64,000 nucleotides of DNA from Sphagnum compactum (lineage: Eukaryota; Bryophyta; Sphagnopsida; Sphagnales): positions 9,300,001 to 9,364,000 of the forward strand of contig OZ234501.1 in assembly GCA_965153455.1 (NCBI GenBank). The letters run 5' to 3'. The notes under the pieces are model-generated. The model worked only from the letters and a program-made list of their open reading frames with translations, did no database searches and was not told where the DNA came from. Position numbers and translations under genes: made by a program. Positions within the stretch are counted from its first letter, which is position 1, and each line of letters starts with the position of its first letter. Positions 1 to 12,748 of this stretch are shown piece after piece.

Positions 1-24
1 TCCATAAGGCCAGTTCAAATATGC

Positions 25-205
25 AATACCCGCATATAGGTCTCGTAATAGTGGCTGGTGTTTTACAACCATTGTAATATTCGCATATAGGTCTCGTAAT
101 AGATGCCGGTTTTTTTACATCCATTGTAATACTCACATGTGGGTCCATAAATAGTTGTTAATTTTTAACATCTTTTGCATTACTTGCATATAGGTTTCCA
201 TTGTA
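25..205. repeat. 51-52 bp tandem repeat at window edge
   Basis: About 3.5 copies of a unit containing GCATATAGGTCTCGTAATAG start near 25, 76, 128 and 179. The first two copies are close to identical over the core; the later ones are diverged. The array probably continues to the left of the window. No coding potential is visible. Confidence 0.75.
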
Positions 206-544
206 ATATTTATAGGATTCATATGACATAATAATCTAATTTAAGTATCAACAAATAATGTCATAATTAAAGAATTACTAAAAAAAACTTCAGATAATGT
301 AAATGATTGATTATCATATTTAAATAATCATTTATTTCTTAATATTAATTAACTGATTATTTGGTTGAACCTTAATTATTAAGATAATTAAAATTTAGAT
401 CTAAAAATCAAATTAATAATTTGATATTTAGTTTATTATTTTGATTACATTTTTATGTTGATAAGTTATTCAAATCATTATTTTTGATAATTATTCATGA
501 TAATTAATTATCATAAAATTAATTTAGGTATATAAAGAGACATA

Positions 545-850
545 TGTTGGGTACCCAAACCATTTATTTTGAAGTGACTTTACATGTGCGTATTACATTT
601 AGGGTTGATTATTCACCTAAGGTTATCTAAATCACCTATGGATTATTTCAAAATGAACTCGCATGCAGGTATTGCATATAAGTTTTGGTTTTCACTGAAA
701 GGCCACCCAAACTACATATTGGTTATTTCGAAATGACCCGACATGTGGGTATTGCATTTAGGGTTGGGTCTACATTTTAAGTTACCTAAATCATTTAAGG
801 ATTATATCAAAATGAACTTGAATATGGGTATTGCATTTAGGGAAACACAA
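545..850. repeat. 79-80 bp tandem repeat, four copies
   Basis: The motif GGTATTGCATTTAGGGTT or a close variant recurs near 590, 669, 749 and 828, a spacing of 79-80 bases. Each copy is preceded by a segment like TTTCAAAATGAAC. The copies are diverged, so this is an old satellite-like block. It is separate from the 51-bp array to its left. Confidence 0.72.
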
Positions 851-2215
851 AAAAAAGTATATCTATTACCATTCGGTAATATTTCCAAGTTAAGTTCTTT
901 CATTTTCTTTAAAAAAATATAAAATGGCATTGCATTGTTTTACATATGTTTAAGCTCTAAAAATTTCGCCCAAAATGCACCCCAAATTTGTTTTAATTAT
1001 TATAGACTTGTTAAAAAAATGTTAAGTAACTTATATGTCCTAAATTCTAAACCTAAACCATAATTCTAACATTAAATAGTAAAATTTACATTAAACCCTA
1101 ACCCCTTGTATCATCAATGTGACCAATTTTGCATTATGTTCATTTTTATATATGTTAAATCATACTATAAGGTGAATAAATAATTTTGAAAACATGAATT
1201 TCATGATGTATTGGTGGGGAATCAAATATTTAAAAAATATTTTTATGTTTCATGGTTAATGAATTATCATAGTATGATATGGGTATTACATTTAAACAAA
1301 AATGGGTTAGGAAATATTGAACTTTAACAACTATGGAACATATGGAAACAAAGGAGATTCATAATTATGTCATAGATCTAAACAAATGATAAAATCAAAA
1401 CCAATACAATGAGCAAAATCTAGAGTATAAACCTTAAGCCTTCATATATATGAACCAAATTCCTAAACATTAAATCATAAGGCATAACCCTAAAAATCTA
1501 AATGATATTTTTTCATAAGCCCTATTACAACCCTAAATATACAAACCTTAACAAAAAAAAATCCTAGTGATATATGCCCTAAACACAAAAAACTATACAA
1601 ATTATACAAAATATATAATGCAATACAAATTTTTTAAAAAAACATAGGAAAAAAATTAAAAACAAAATTTTAAAGCTTTTAAACTACAAAGATTTACTCA
1701 TTGAAAGAAAACCTTAATCTTAAAAAACAATCAAATAAATTTTGTAAAAAACCAAAAGAAAATATATGTCTCTTGCTTTTGTGTGATCTCTCCAAACTAA
1801 TTTTTTCCACTCTCTTTGAAAAAGATATAGAATGAAATTATATTATTTGACATATGTCTAAACCCTAAAATCCCCCCCCCCAAATTTAGCCTAGTTTAGG
1901 TTAATTACTATATAAATTTGTGAAAAATTTGCTAACTAATTTATGTGTTCCAACCTTAAAATTAGACCACAATCCAATTGTACATATTTATAATAATTAC
2001 ATGAAAAGATGTATTATAATGTCCATTCCATAAATAAATTAGGTAAACAAAATTTAGTAAAATATGCATTAATTAAACCAAAATGACTGCAATTATGACA
2101 TTGTTTCCACTATAAATTATTTATAATAACTACATATGGGGACCTATGTTCATCATCCATGAGTTAGGGCGAACTTTAATAAATTGATAGGTAGGATTCA
2201 GGGGTGGAAAAAATG
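851..2215. other. AT-rich intergenic DNA, no gene seen
   Basis: Very AT-rich sequence with scattered AAACCCTA-like motifs. All frames are closed by frequent stops. I see no exon-like stretch, RNA gene or intact transposon end. Confidence 0.6.
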
Positions 2216-2712
2216 AATAGGTAATTAGTTAGATATTTAGCTCTGTAAAAAAATAAGTAGGTAGGTGAACATAGTGGTAGGTAGGAAGGTGGGTGCATAG
2301 GTAGGTAAGTAGGTATATAGGTCGGTAGTTGGGTTAGTAATCAGGTTAGTAAGTAAAAAAAAATTTCAAGGAACAAGGTAAATAAGTTGTTAGAGTAGGT
2401 AAGTATGTAGGTAAGCAAGTTAATAGGTAAGAAGAAAGTTACACTAACAAAATAACTAGGTAGATAAACAAGTTAGTATGTAGGAAATAAGTTACCTTAT
2501 CAAGGTGACTAGGTTTGTAAAGTACTTATGTCAATAGAGTGGTTGTGTATATAGGGTTGATAAATAGTAATGTAATTTTAGGTCAGTAGGGTAGGTAGTT
2601 AGTACAATGGTTAGGTCAATAAGAAAGTTAAGTTAGTAAGGTATGTAGTTAACAGGGTAACTAGGTTAGTAAGGTAGGTAGTTAGTATAGTAGTTAGGTC
2701 AGTACAAATCAA
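2216..2712. repeat. Degenerate GTAG/GTTAGTAAG simple repeat
   Basis: About 500 bases dominated by imperfect GTAG, GTTAG and GTAAG units on the plus strand. The repeat is too irregular for one period. A 250-base GC-rich patch follows directly (about 2750-3010). Confidence 0.8.
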
Positions 2713-4480
2713 GAAGGTTTTTACAGACCCCAATAGAAGACCCTTACACAAGGATGGAGAGAAGCCTTGATAGAGAGAGCTAGGAGCCTACACAGTCTAT
2801 AGGTAGGCTGAGGGGGTGGCGAGAGGGGGGCGGGGTTGTAGGGGGCGGCATTTAAGACCCCTAATGGCGCCTAATGCCTCAAAGAAACCCGGCCCTCACG
2901 AGTCCCCAGAAATGGCGGGGCCCGGTTCAAAAAGCGGCGTGATCTATATCCAGAGAGATGAGTCAGCCATTCACAATCGCCCCTTATTATGACGTAGTGG
3001 GCACCCATTTGAATTTTTGGTAGGACTTCTTCAATGGCGATATTATGCCCTAAGTTCTACTACCCCCACCCCCAAAAGACTAGGTACCTACCTATGTTAT
3101 CTAGGAACTACCAATTATTGTACTTTTATTACCTAAAAAATGAAGAAGACAAAAAAGTGTACAAACTAAATCCCATACCTACCCAAATGAATTTTACAAG
3201 AAGACACATTTAAAATTTGTAGCATAATTATCTTTTTCTTTTACTATAATCACATTTTTGGTTTCCAAACTTGGTGATGATAACAGTGATGATTATTTTA
3301 TTTTATTCTATTTTATTTTCCATATTTAATTTGGGGAAGACAAGTCAAGATCAGTGAATTTTTTTTTTCTTGAATTTGGAAATTTTCCTTTTTTAAAATT
3401 TTAAATTATTCAACCAAAATGAAAAAGCCTAATTAGCAAATAATTGCCAAACTTTTGAAACCACAAAACTAATAGTTATAATAGTAATAATAATAATAAT
3501 TTATTCCATTTATTAAAAAATCACTGGTCAAGATGTCAATAAACTTCAGAGTGCTTTTATAACATTTTCATGACGTCAACAAGGGATTCAATTTTCCTAA
3601 CAACAAAACTCCAAAAATGGTGGTACCATGATTTCTCTCCCCCATCATTGCAAAAACACCACTTTAAAAAAAAAAAACAAAAAAAAACCTTAAAAAAATC
3701 AAAGATAATAATAATAATACTTAGTATACTATTTTATAAACCCATGCTGAAATTTTCAGATTGAGCTGGTCCAAAAATTGTAATAAAAACTATAGTACAT
3801 GCTTCAACACATGTGTGTCTATATGTTTTTTTAAATAATTTTTTTTGAATATTCCGAAAGATTTTTTTGGAAAACATTCCTTCACAAAAATTCTATTCTT
3901 TTTGAATTTTTTTTGGTGAAGATTTCAACATTTCTACAATTAAAAATATGATTACTTGTCCAAGCTGCCAAGGTACTATGGTACACATCAATCTTTCTAT
4001 TGGATTTTTGTGACTATGGTACACTATTATGTATAGGTCTAAATAAGAAAATAGAATTCTAGTTCACAAAGTACTAAATGAGTATACCTAATCATGACTC
4101 ATGAGGCATAAAATAGAGCGAGAGAGGGTGAGAGGGAGAGAGAGAAAACAAAAATAGATTTAAAAAAACCCAACTCCACCCCCCCCCCCCCCCCCCCCCC
4201 CCCAAGAAGGAATTTGCAAGCAAAAAAAACATATTATTTTAAAATATTTTTCGAAAAATGGCAAAAAATCGCCATTAAAAAAATCACTCTTAGGCTATAC
4301 TAGTCATACTAGTAAAAAAAAAAAACCCATAGAGATTTTAGATTAAGCTAATTCAAAATTCAAATAGGTACTACCTAGGATTATATAAATTAAGTAGGTA
4401 CGTATAATTTAGTTGTGTAACTAAAAAAGTTTTAAATGAATGGCAGGTACCTACCTAATCATGAGGCATCAAAATAGAGC
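2713..4480. other. Intergenic DNA with GC-rich patch and poly-C run
   Basis: A GC-rich patch (about 2750-3010) interrupts AT-rich DNA and may be a transposon fragment, but I see no termini or coding frame. A run of 25 C residues lies at 4179-4203. The rest is AT-rich without supported genes. Confidence 0.5.
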
Positions 4481-4489
4481 AAAAGAGCG

Positions 4490-4680
4490 AGAGAGATGGG
4501 GGAGAGAGGTAGGTAGGTAGTAGAGAGAGAGAGAGAGAAGGGGGAGAGAGGTAGGTAGGTAGTAGAGAGAGAGAGAGAGAAGGGGAGAGAGGTAGGTAGG
4601 TAGTAGAGAGAGAGAGAGAAGGGGAGAGAGGGAGGTAGGTAGTAGTGAGAGAGAGAGAGAAGGGGAGAGAGGTAGGTAGG

Positions 4681-4714
<34 letters not shown>

Positions 4715-4732
4715 CCTACCTACCTACCTACC
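4490..4732. repeat. GA-rich minisatellite (about 41 bp) ending in a foldback
   Basis: Five copies of a unit made of GGTAGGTAGGTAGTA plus a GA run and AAGGGG, with GGTAGG near 4508, 4550, 4591, 4631 and 4671. The last GGTAGGTAGGTAGG (4671-4684) is followed by about 30 bases of GA repeat and then by CCTACC repeats (4715-4732), which can pair with it. Confidence 0.82.
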
Positions 4733-5200
4733 AAATGAGAGTTGGGGTTTGCTTCTTCCTAAGCAACAACTGCCCATGGCCTCCTCCCTTCCCTTCCCTT
4801 CCCTTCACTTCCCTCTCTTTCGATTTGGTGGGCATAAATTAGTAAATAAGAAGAAAGGAATTTGTTTTTGTCGTCTTATTCGCGAAAAGCAAAATTTTAA
4901 GTAATTTTTTTTCTTTTTATTATTATTATTATGGTCACAACGGCCACGGCGCTCTCTCCATCTCTCTCGCTCTCTCTCTCTCGCAAATCGTCGAATGGTA
5001 GTTGCCAAGAAACAAACCCTCGTGCAGCGAAGCTGCATGTGTTGTTGCTGCCCTGCCTTGTCTTTGCTCGCTTGATTGCTTTTTGATACCTCCTGCGAGT
5101 GAAGGAAAAAGGGTCGGAAGCCGGCGTAGAAAGAGAGATGCATATAGACAGACCGTCTGCTGTCTGTCATTCTGGTTTTTGTGGTGGTGGTGGTAGTGGC

Positions 5201-5207
5201 TATAAAA
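5201..5207 (+). promoter_or_regulatory. Candidate TATA box for the RING gene
   Basis: TATAAAA in a less AT-rich context, about 600 bases upstream of the ATG at 5811. If used, it implies a 5' leader of roughly 570 bases or an undetected leader intron. No transcript evidence. Confidence 0.35.
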
Positions 5208-5810
5208 CGGCGATGTTTGTTTTTGGAAGTTTTTCATCTTTGAGGAAGTGAGGAAGGAATTGTTTTGGGACCGTCAGGGTTTTTATTTTGTTGTGGCTGG
5301 ACTAGTAGGAACGGGTGTGTGTGTGTGTGCGTGCTGCACAGATAGGGTTGTGAGCGCTTTGGGGTTTGTGTGGTAGGAGGAATTCGTGGTGGACTTGGAA
5401 ACGGACGTTGTGGTTGTCGGTGGCGGCAGCAGCCGTAACAGCAGCAGGAAGAGGAGCAGTAGACGCAGAGCTAGAAGGGTTTGTGTGTTGAGAAACTGAT
5501 TGTAGTAGTAGGGTTTGTGTGGAGAGAGGAATTCGTGTGGGAGATTGAGAAGAGGTCGTCTGGGAAACTGGTTTGTTGATGTGAGAGGATGATGTGGTAC
5601 TAGTAAGGAAAGGGTTTTTTGCTTGGTTTTCTTGTACGGAGAAAACGTTGTGCGTTTTGAGAGGAGTTTGTTGCCATCGGGGGAGGGCGGAAGGAGCAAT
5701 TTTGTGTGTTTCTGGCGAAATTGTGGAGAGGGAGGGGTGCCAGCAGCAGCAGGGAAGGGGTGGGGTAGCTGCGAGAAGAAAATGCAAAGTGACTAGGGCT
5801 AGGGTTTTAA

Positions 5811-8265
5811 ATGTCTGTTGTTGAAGAGAAAGGAAAGAAGAGGAGGCGGGAAGACAAGAGCATGAATGCTGCAGGTGTAGGGTCGAGCAGAGCACAACAT
5901 AATAGTAACAATTTGTGCACTCGTGCACGACGCCGTCTCCTTGATCTCAATGCGGGATCCGGTGAGTCTGCCGAGTTGCAACACAAAACTGTGGTAGTGA
6001 ATGGCACCGTGGCCAGCACAATGTCAGTCACCATACTGGTCGATGACGAGGACGATGATGTCGTAGTGTCTTCACCTCGTTCTTTTGCCCAGGTGCCCTA
6101 ATTCTCCTCTTCATCCTTCTCCCCGTGTGGCTGCTTCTTATGTGTGATGCTGCGTTCTGTTGTTGTCTATTCTGATTTTGGGGAAAAAAACAAACGAGTG
6201 TCTTCGCTGTGTTGGTCTGTGTTTTTTTTTGTCCTACAAGGGTTCATAGAGCTGTTGCTCTTAGCTGTGAAAGCAGAGCTTCTGTGCCAGCAATCGTTGG
6301 CAGTTTGAGTTTTTGATGGATTTCCTGGTCTAGCTCTGCTGCTCTTTTAAGACACAGCCTTGGCGTGTTACAGGAGGCTCGTTTGCACTATTTGTGGGAT
6401 TGTGAATCTTATGTATGGGAGGGGATTTGTGGAGGAAGGTCATCAGGGGACTCTGAGCTCAGAATCTCTACCTATCTAAGCTTTTTTAGTATATGAACTT
6501 ATTTCATATCAGTGAAAGAAAGATTGTGCAAGTTCATCTAGTTTTCTTGTACCAGCTGATGGTGCAAGTGACAGAACCAAACCATTCTGGTTGTCGTCAT
6601 CTCTCTGTTGGCTTTGCTTTCATCAAGATCCCCAACATGATGTCAAGGTGCAGTGAGGGGCATACATGCTCGCCCTTTGTACACAGTAATAACTCCATGG
6701 TGCCTGTCAACTAGTTCTTGACCATGTGAAATGTAGAAGAGTTCAGAATTTATATCATAGAGACTCTCAATGTGTTGGTTTGATATGTTCAAGTGATGTG
6801 ATACTGAAAATTTTCCTTCCCTTCATCTCATAAGGTGGATCTGGAGCAAATTGGTCTGTCTGTCACTTTGATGGGTTGTCCAATCTTTTCAATGTTGTCA
6901 ATAGAGAAAAGTAGCATGGAGGGTTAGGGTTTTGTGCACACCTCTATGGTGTAGTGGTCACTTTCAAACCCTAAATTGTCTTAACTAGGGTTTGAGATCC
7001 AACTGAAGGACCTGTCTCTTGACTCAGCTTCATTTCTCATAGTGTTGAGTACAGTCCCTTTGTAGAGTGTGCAGAAGGGTTTCATGATGTTCATAGGCTT
7101 ATCTGAAAATTGCAGTGATTGAAGTCCTCTAGTGATTTCAATGTGATGGGTGCAGGCCAAGTCAAATGGACGTTCAGCACCTCGACGAACCACACACCAA
7201 TCTGTACTGCCTGAAGATCCTTTGGAACTTCGCCTTGGGCCAGGTGGTGAGTAGTTTTGTTTCTTCTTTTGTTTGAGTCTAGACATATATGCTTACTACT
7301 ACAGTTTAAACTGGGCTCCAATTCTATATTATTACAGTCAGATTGACTAGGTCAATGTACCTACTGTTGTTGGTCAATGGCTCTTTCTGATTCCCAGTTG
7401 AATTCCAGGTCTACCTCACATTAATTCTTTCACATTGAGAAGAATTTGAGCTAAAAGCAATATTTTATTTCTTGTATCCATTGTCCACAGGTTCTGGGTC
7501 AGGCCAATTCAGAATACGTGCACTTAGTGAGGCTCAACCTTGTAGTGAGCATCACTCTCACACATTGAAGCCAGTATTTGATCTCACAACTCCTGGTGAA
7601 GATTGTATACTTCTTCCTGAAAATCCCCGGGTATGCTCACATTGACTCCTTTAGTTTGTCCATGGATTTTCTAGATCATCTCTTCTGGACCTCAACATGG
7701 CATTGCCATCTTGTCAGCTGGAGCATATGCATTGGCTGTCAATGTGGTCTCATGTCCTAAGGTCCTTCAGTATATCTGGATATACACTTGACTAGTTTGA
7801 TCAACTTTCTGAGTTTATGACACAAGCCTTCTATGGAGTGCTGCAACTAGAATCTGAAAATGATCCCTTCTTAGATAGTCTGTGGATACGAGCGAGGAAT
7901 GACCTATTCTATACTTGCATACATCATCTGTGGTATCTTCACACTGCCCTGAGAAGGAGATGGAATAATTGCAAGTATTAATAGCTATCTGATGTACTAA
8001 CTGCTGAGGGCTAGTTGATAATCTACAGAGGCGAAAGCGGAGGGAACCTATGCTGGCTGAGCAACCCAAGGAAAAAGAGCTGAGGCTTAGTTGTGCAATT
8101 TGCATGGATACAATGAAGCAGGAGACTTCCACTGTTTGTGGGCACATTTTCTGCCAGGCTTGTATTCATGGTGCAATCCTTGCACAAAAGAAGTGCCCCA
8201 CATGTCGGAGAAAGCTCAGCAACAAGGATGTACACCGTGTATACATTCAGTCCAGCACTGAGTAA
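5811..8265 (+). CDS. RING-type E3 ligase, RNF4-like, probable SUMO-targeted
   Basis: Four coding exons: 5811-6092, 7156-7246, 7491-7630 and 8029-8265. They join in frame at GT-AG sites and give about 249 residues. The C-terminus has a complete C3HC4 RING: CAIC at about 193-196, C208, H210, C213, C216 and CPTC at 227-230. A basic RRKRRE lies just before it (about 172-177). Exon 1 ends with VTILVDDEDDDVV, a hydrophobic core followed by acidic residues, as in SUMO-interacting motifs. This SIM-plus-RING layout matches plant RNF4-like proteins, which ubiquitinate SUMO-modified nuclear proteins. The RING and the frame are seen; SUMO targeting is inferred from the motif. A small extra exon in the 7631-8028 intron cannot be excluded. 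It could instead be an ordinary nuclear RING ligase. Confidence 0.87.
6947..7000 (+). repeat. Possible tRNA-derived SINE head (A-box and B-box)
   Basis: TGGTGTAGTGGTCA (6947-6960) fits a tRNA A-box and GGGTTTGAGATCC (6988-7000) resembles a B-box at plausible spacing. No cloverleaf could be drawn, so this is not called a tRNA. It lies in intron 1 of the RING gene. Confidence 0.3.
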
Positions 8266-10422
8266 GACGTGCAAAGGTTATCTTCTCCGTCCTTGGCCTG
8301 GCCAAGGAACCATGCATTCAAATACATGGCTGCAGAAGCCCAATGGCAAACAATTTTTGCTCAAGTAGGGCAGGTGATGCAATGTTTCTAAGAGTGCTGA
8401 AGGCCATGTTGGAAAGCTGCAAGCAAAGTAGATAGGGTAATTGACTACTTTGATTTGAGCTCTCCACAATTCCTTGGTAGCAGCTCACCCAATTCCAGAT
8501 TTTAGAGTCTGATAGTTGTGGTTGTATGAGGCAGTTTTGACTGTCATGTACTTGGCCCAAGTAACTTCTCCATTCAGGCACTGCTGCATCAGGAGATGAT
8601 CCCGGAGGTGTGTTGACAACACTGTAAACTGAAGGGTTCTCCTATCCAAATAAAGGTCAATCAAGTGTTTTGAATGCTTGCTGTTGAGCAAAATGATGTG
8701 GATGAGGTCTTACACAGCAGACTGTGCGAGGTATCATGTTTGGACCTTGGGATGAGAAGTTTTCCTTTTGTTGAGATTTTCCCCATGGTTGAAAGATCAG
8801 TAGGCAGTGAGGAAGTAATGGCAACTATTCGGTACCTTTCATGATGAAGGCAGTGTTCTTGATGATGCACAAGTCCATGCATGGATGCATTCTTGTGCTT
8901 GTTTTGGTTCAGCTGTGTCTTTCAAATTTATAGGCACCAGACAGATTTCAACTTTGGGTCAAATCTGAACAATCTGGTTCCTTCTGTAGGATCACCTCCA
9001 AATTCTTTTCATGTTGCATAGCATTGTAAGTATCAAGAAATTCTGAGTACTTATAAAGGTATATAGTTTGGGTGGAAAACACAACATTAATTTGCTTACC
9101 TTCAAAGTGTTGTGGAGTTTCCTCTGCAAATCACATTGATATTGTTTAGACTTTGCAACCTTATGTGGATACAAGTTGACAGGTTGACAATTTTTTGTGC
9201 ATGAAAGCATTAGCACATGTTGTGGAAGATGGCACTCAGCTGCCAGCTGAGACTGCCAAGCATACTCCAAACACCTGTGGTAGCTGCAACAGTCTGTGAG
9301 GTGCAATTTTGTCACCTAGTAACATAGTGAAACTGGTGCAGGTGTGAAGTTGATATTATGCAGGTCTTATATTGGCAAAATTATTATTTGTGAATCTCAA
9401 ATTACAGCAAGGGAGGATGAAGGAAGGCATGACTCACTGTGAGTGAAATCTGTGTTTGTAATCACTCACTCTTAGTCAAGCATGCATTTACTGGCTCTAA
9501 AGTTTGATTACCTTAGCAATGAGCACTTTGATTGGAGAAGTTGAGCCCAATGCCAACACCTTCAGTATTCCAATTCAATGGTTAGAAAATGAAGGTCAAA
9601 CACCTTGCACCCATTCCTGTTGCTGTGGGTTGGTGACTATTATCACATACTTTCTTCCATTCTTTCACTGGCATCTTGCTAAGTGCACTTTTCAAGCCCT
9701 TTGATTTGCAAGTTCAAAATACCTATCTCCTTGACTTGTCTAGTAAGAAACCTTGACATGCATAAACTTTAAACTATATTGCAGACAGTTAACAAACGTG
9801 TTAACTATTTAAACATGGATTCCAATATTTTGCATTCTACCAAATTTGCAATAGTCAACATTCAGTTTCTAGGTCTGATCTTTGGAGCTAAAATGATTTG
9901 TCAGTGTGTTACGAAATCACTGCCCAACAGTATTGAAGCTAACAAAGTCACACATAAAACATCCAGAGCAAACTGAGTTCCAACAACAAATAATTACGGA
10001 AATTGCAATGAGTACATGACAGGTGAACTTTATGTACTTCTTGAAAGAAAAAAGTTTATTCCTCAGAGAATCTATTAAATCAAAAGAAAGATTTCGAATG
10101 CAATACACTCATACACCAAAATTTTGGGCTTCTCATCAGTGCTGGTCTTTTTGCCACCACTTCATACTCAAGGGAAATCTATAGAGCTTAATTATTACAA
10201 GAGCAATCCAGAGCTTCCTTAAAAAGGCATGATATGCAGTTGAACTAAAGGATTCTGCAATCCATGCCACCAAAATTCTGGAACCCATCTCATCAGCGGT
10301 GGGGGTTTTATTTTTGGTCAGCTCTGAAAAATCAAGGAGCTGTAAAAATCTTATTTCTTGCAAACAGCTATCTCTCAAAGAGCAATGTTGACGTAATGCA
10401 ATTGTGAATCTACATCTATTTG
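8266..10422. other. Spacer between RING and AAA genes, no further gene seen
   Basis: Moderate-GC sequence downstream of the RING stop that probably includes its 3' UTR. Only short, uncorrelated open frames occur on either strand. No family is recognisable. Confidence 0.5.
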
Positions 10423-12748
10423 TTACAATGTTGTTGCAGGACCCTTGATTTCTTCTTTGGCTTTGATCTCAATACTGCCAGCATCCGCAAGCAGTGAATC
10501 ATCTGTCGTCTTTGAGATTGCATCCTCCTTATCCTCCAGGATGTTAACTTCTGGAATCTCAGATGCTAATTTCGTCTTGTGGAGATCATGAATTAGCCCT
10601 TCAAGTGCTGCTGTAGGATTTCTCTTCTTTTTTATCAGCAACTCACTAACTTCTGCTGGTGTGATGGCCTTTCCAGATATAGCTTTCTCCACTTCAAGGA
10701 AAAGCTCATGCTCCTTCAGCCCCAAGTTATTATATGCCAATACCTGGAAAGCTGGGAAAGTGCACCATGACATGTGAATGTGCATGTCCATCCGACCTGA
10801 TCGTAACAGAGCTGGATCCAGTTTCTCAATGTGATTGGTAGTGAATATAATGATACGTTCACTGCCACAACATGACCACAGCCCATCTGTAAAATTGAGC
10901 AACCCCGAGAGTGTAACTCGGCTTATCTGCACCATGTTCAAGAACACAACACAATTCTCAGGTTAGTCGTCAGCTCTTCATACAATTCCTAGTATCATCA
11001 GCTCTTCAAAGTTCATACTATTCCTAGTACCATGCATTCTTCATATTCCTTAGAGGCAAGATCCACCTCAAACCACACAAACCCAAAAGAATGCTGAAAC
11101 AAAAGCTTTGAGCAGTGACATAAATTTGGAGGAACCTTATGATGGATGATGCACCCAATTTTCACAGCAACAAGAAGAAGCTTGTAGAAATCAAATCTCA
11201 ACTAGAAAGCTAGTATCCATTGCACACTGATTTTGGCACATGCTGCAACAAGTGTGGTTCCACAACCTTGATCAAATGAGCCACAACCCTTGTGCCATTT
11301 TGGAGAGAACCCATAAGAAAGACTCTATGATGATATGCACCCACATCCAAATAGAGATGGGAAGAGACTGTTCAAGGTGCTGCTCTTATAGAGGATTGTC
11401 GAAATAAAAGAGAGAGAGAGAGAGAGGAAGCTGCATTACACATGGTACAAGAAACAAATGTACCAAGAGGGAGAAAATGGGAGCTAACTAACCTCATCCT
11501 CAGCAGTGGGTCTCTTTGTAGCAGGAGTTACTGCTTCTTGTGTCTCTTGTGCCTTTTTCTTCTGGGCCTTGACACGCTCAGAGAGATCAAGAGAGCAATC
11601 AATGTCCTCAATCACAATCACAGACCGGTTTGTGGTCTGGATGAGCAATTTTCTGAGCTCTGAATTTGAGGCAACTTCAGTAAGCTCCACATCATAGACA
11701 TCATACTGCAGGAAATTCGCAATTGCAGCTATCATGCTGGATTTGCCGGTCCCCGGAGGTCCATACAGCAAGTAGCCTCTTTTCCATGCTTTCCCTGCTC
11801 TTTGATAGAACTGCTCTCCCTTGGTGAAGTCCAGAAGGTCAGCTTTGATCTCCGTCTTCAGCTCCGGATCCATGGCTAAGGTATCAAATGTCGAAGGATG
11901 CTTGAATGGCACTGATTCCCATACTCTCTTGTTGTACCTGCACAGCTTGATGAAATACATTCCTCAGCACTTGTATACATGACTGCTGTTGCAAAAAACA
12001 AAACCATGATGAATGAATCGCGGCAGTTCTTTCTGTCCTTCCTTCTCCAACATGCATGAGGACTGACTGCACTCTCTCCGATAATCCATGGAAGAAGGAA
12101 ACCTCATGACTAGCTAGATATCCAAACCCTCAAATCTGAAGAAAAGGTTCAGGGAGAGAGAGAGAGAGAGAGAGCGCTCAAGGTGCAGGTGGTAATTTAC
12201 CCGCCCTTGCCTTTGACGTTGGTGTAGAGGAGACGGTCGCGTGTTCGATCTTTGAGGTTCTTTGCAGTGGCGATGACATGCTCGACGTAGGGTTCGAGAA
12301 CGCGAGTCTTGTCCGTCTTGCGGATCTTGAGAGTGTAGGTGCGTTTCTCGTCCAGGGGAACATCGCCCCAGTTCATGGTGTTACCCTGGCGTTGCGAGAC
12401 GTGGTGAGTCCACCAGAGGTTGACACCCATGAACTCCTCCTCGATGGACTCGTTGTGCGCCAGCGAGAAAGTGTTGCGGGTGGCGTTTTTGGGTCGACAT
12501 AAGCTCACGTGGTGTGCGGCGATGGCCGTGGAAGAGCTCAAATACGTCTGTACGTAGTCGTAGATCTCATTTCCACCTGCACCGTAAAACTCAGGCACCT
12601 CGAAGAAGGCGTAGGGCGTCAGGTAGTTCGCCAAAGACTTGGCCCAAGTGTCGAGAATCCTTCGGTACTCGCTCGGTAGTATGCTGGTCACGAAAGCCAC
12701 CAGACCAGGAAAGATGGCCATAAACGTCCAAAACTCCTTTCCTCCCAT
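10423..12748 (-). CDS. BCS1-like AAA ATPase (plant AAA-ATPase-like family)
   Basis: Three exons on the minus strand, 12748-12201, 11937-11493 and 10926-10423, give about 498 residues. The N-terminus (MGGKEFWTFMAIFPG) has one hydrophobic segment at about 6-24, followed by the conserved plant region that precedes the AAA domain in this family. Walker A is GPPGTGKS (about 242-249), Walker B is VIVIEDID (about 289-296), and exon 3 carries FTTNHIEKLDPALLRSGRMD with sensor and arginine-finger residues. The ATG at 12748 was chosen over an upstream in-frame ATG at 12787 because MGGKEFW is the usual family start. Relatives act at mitochondrial or ER membranes, often under stress; which membrane applies here is not shown. 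Length and motifs suggest an intact gene. Confidence 0.92.

Noticed and set aside
5302-5928. 208-codon open frame on the minus strand
   Set aside because: It lies opposite the leader and first exon of the RING gene, is low-complexity (L, P, S, T) and matches no family.
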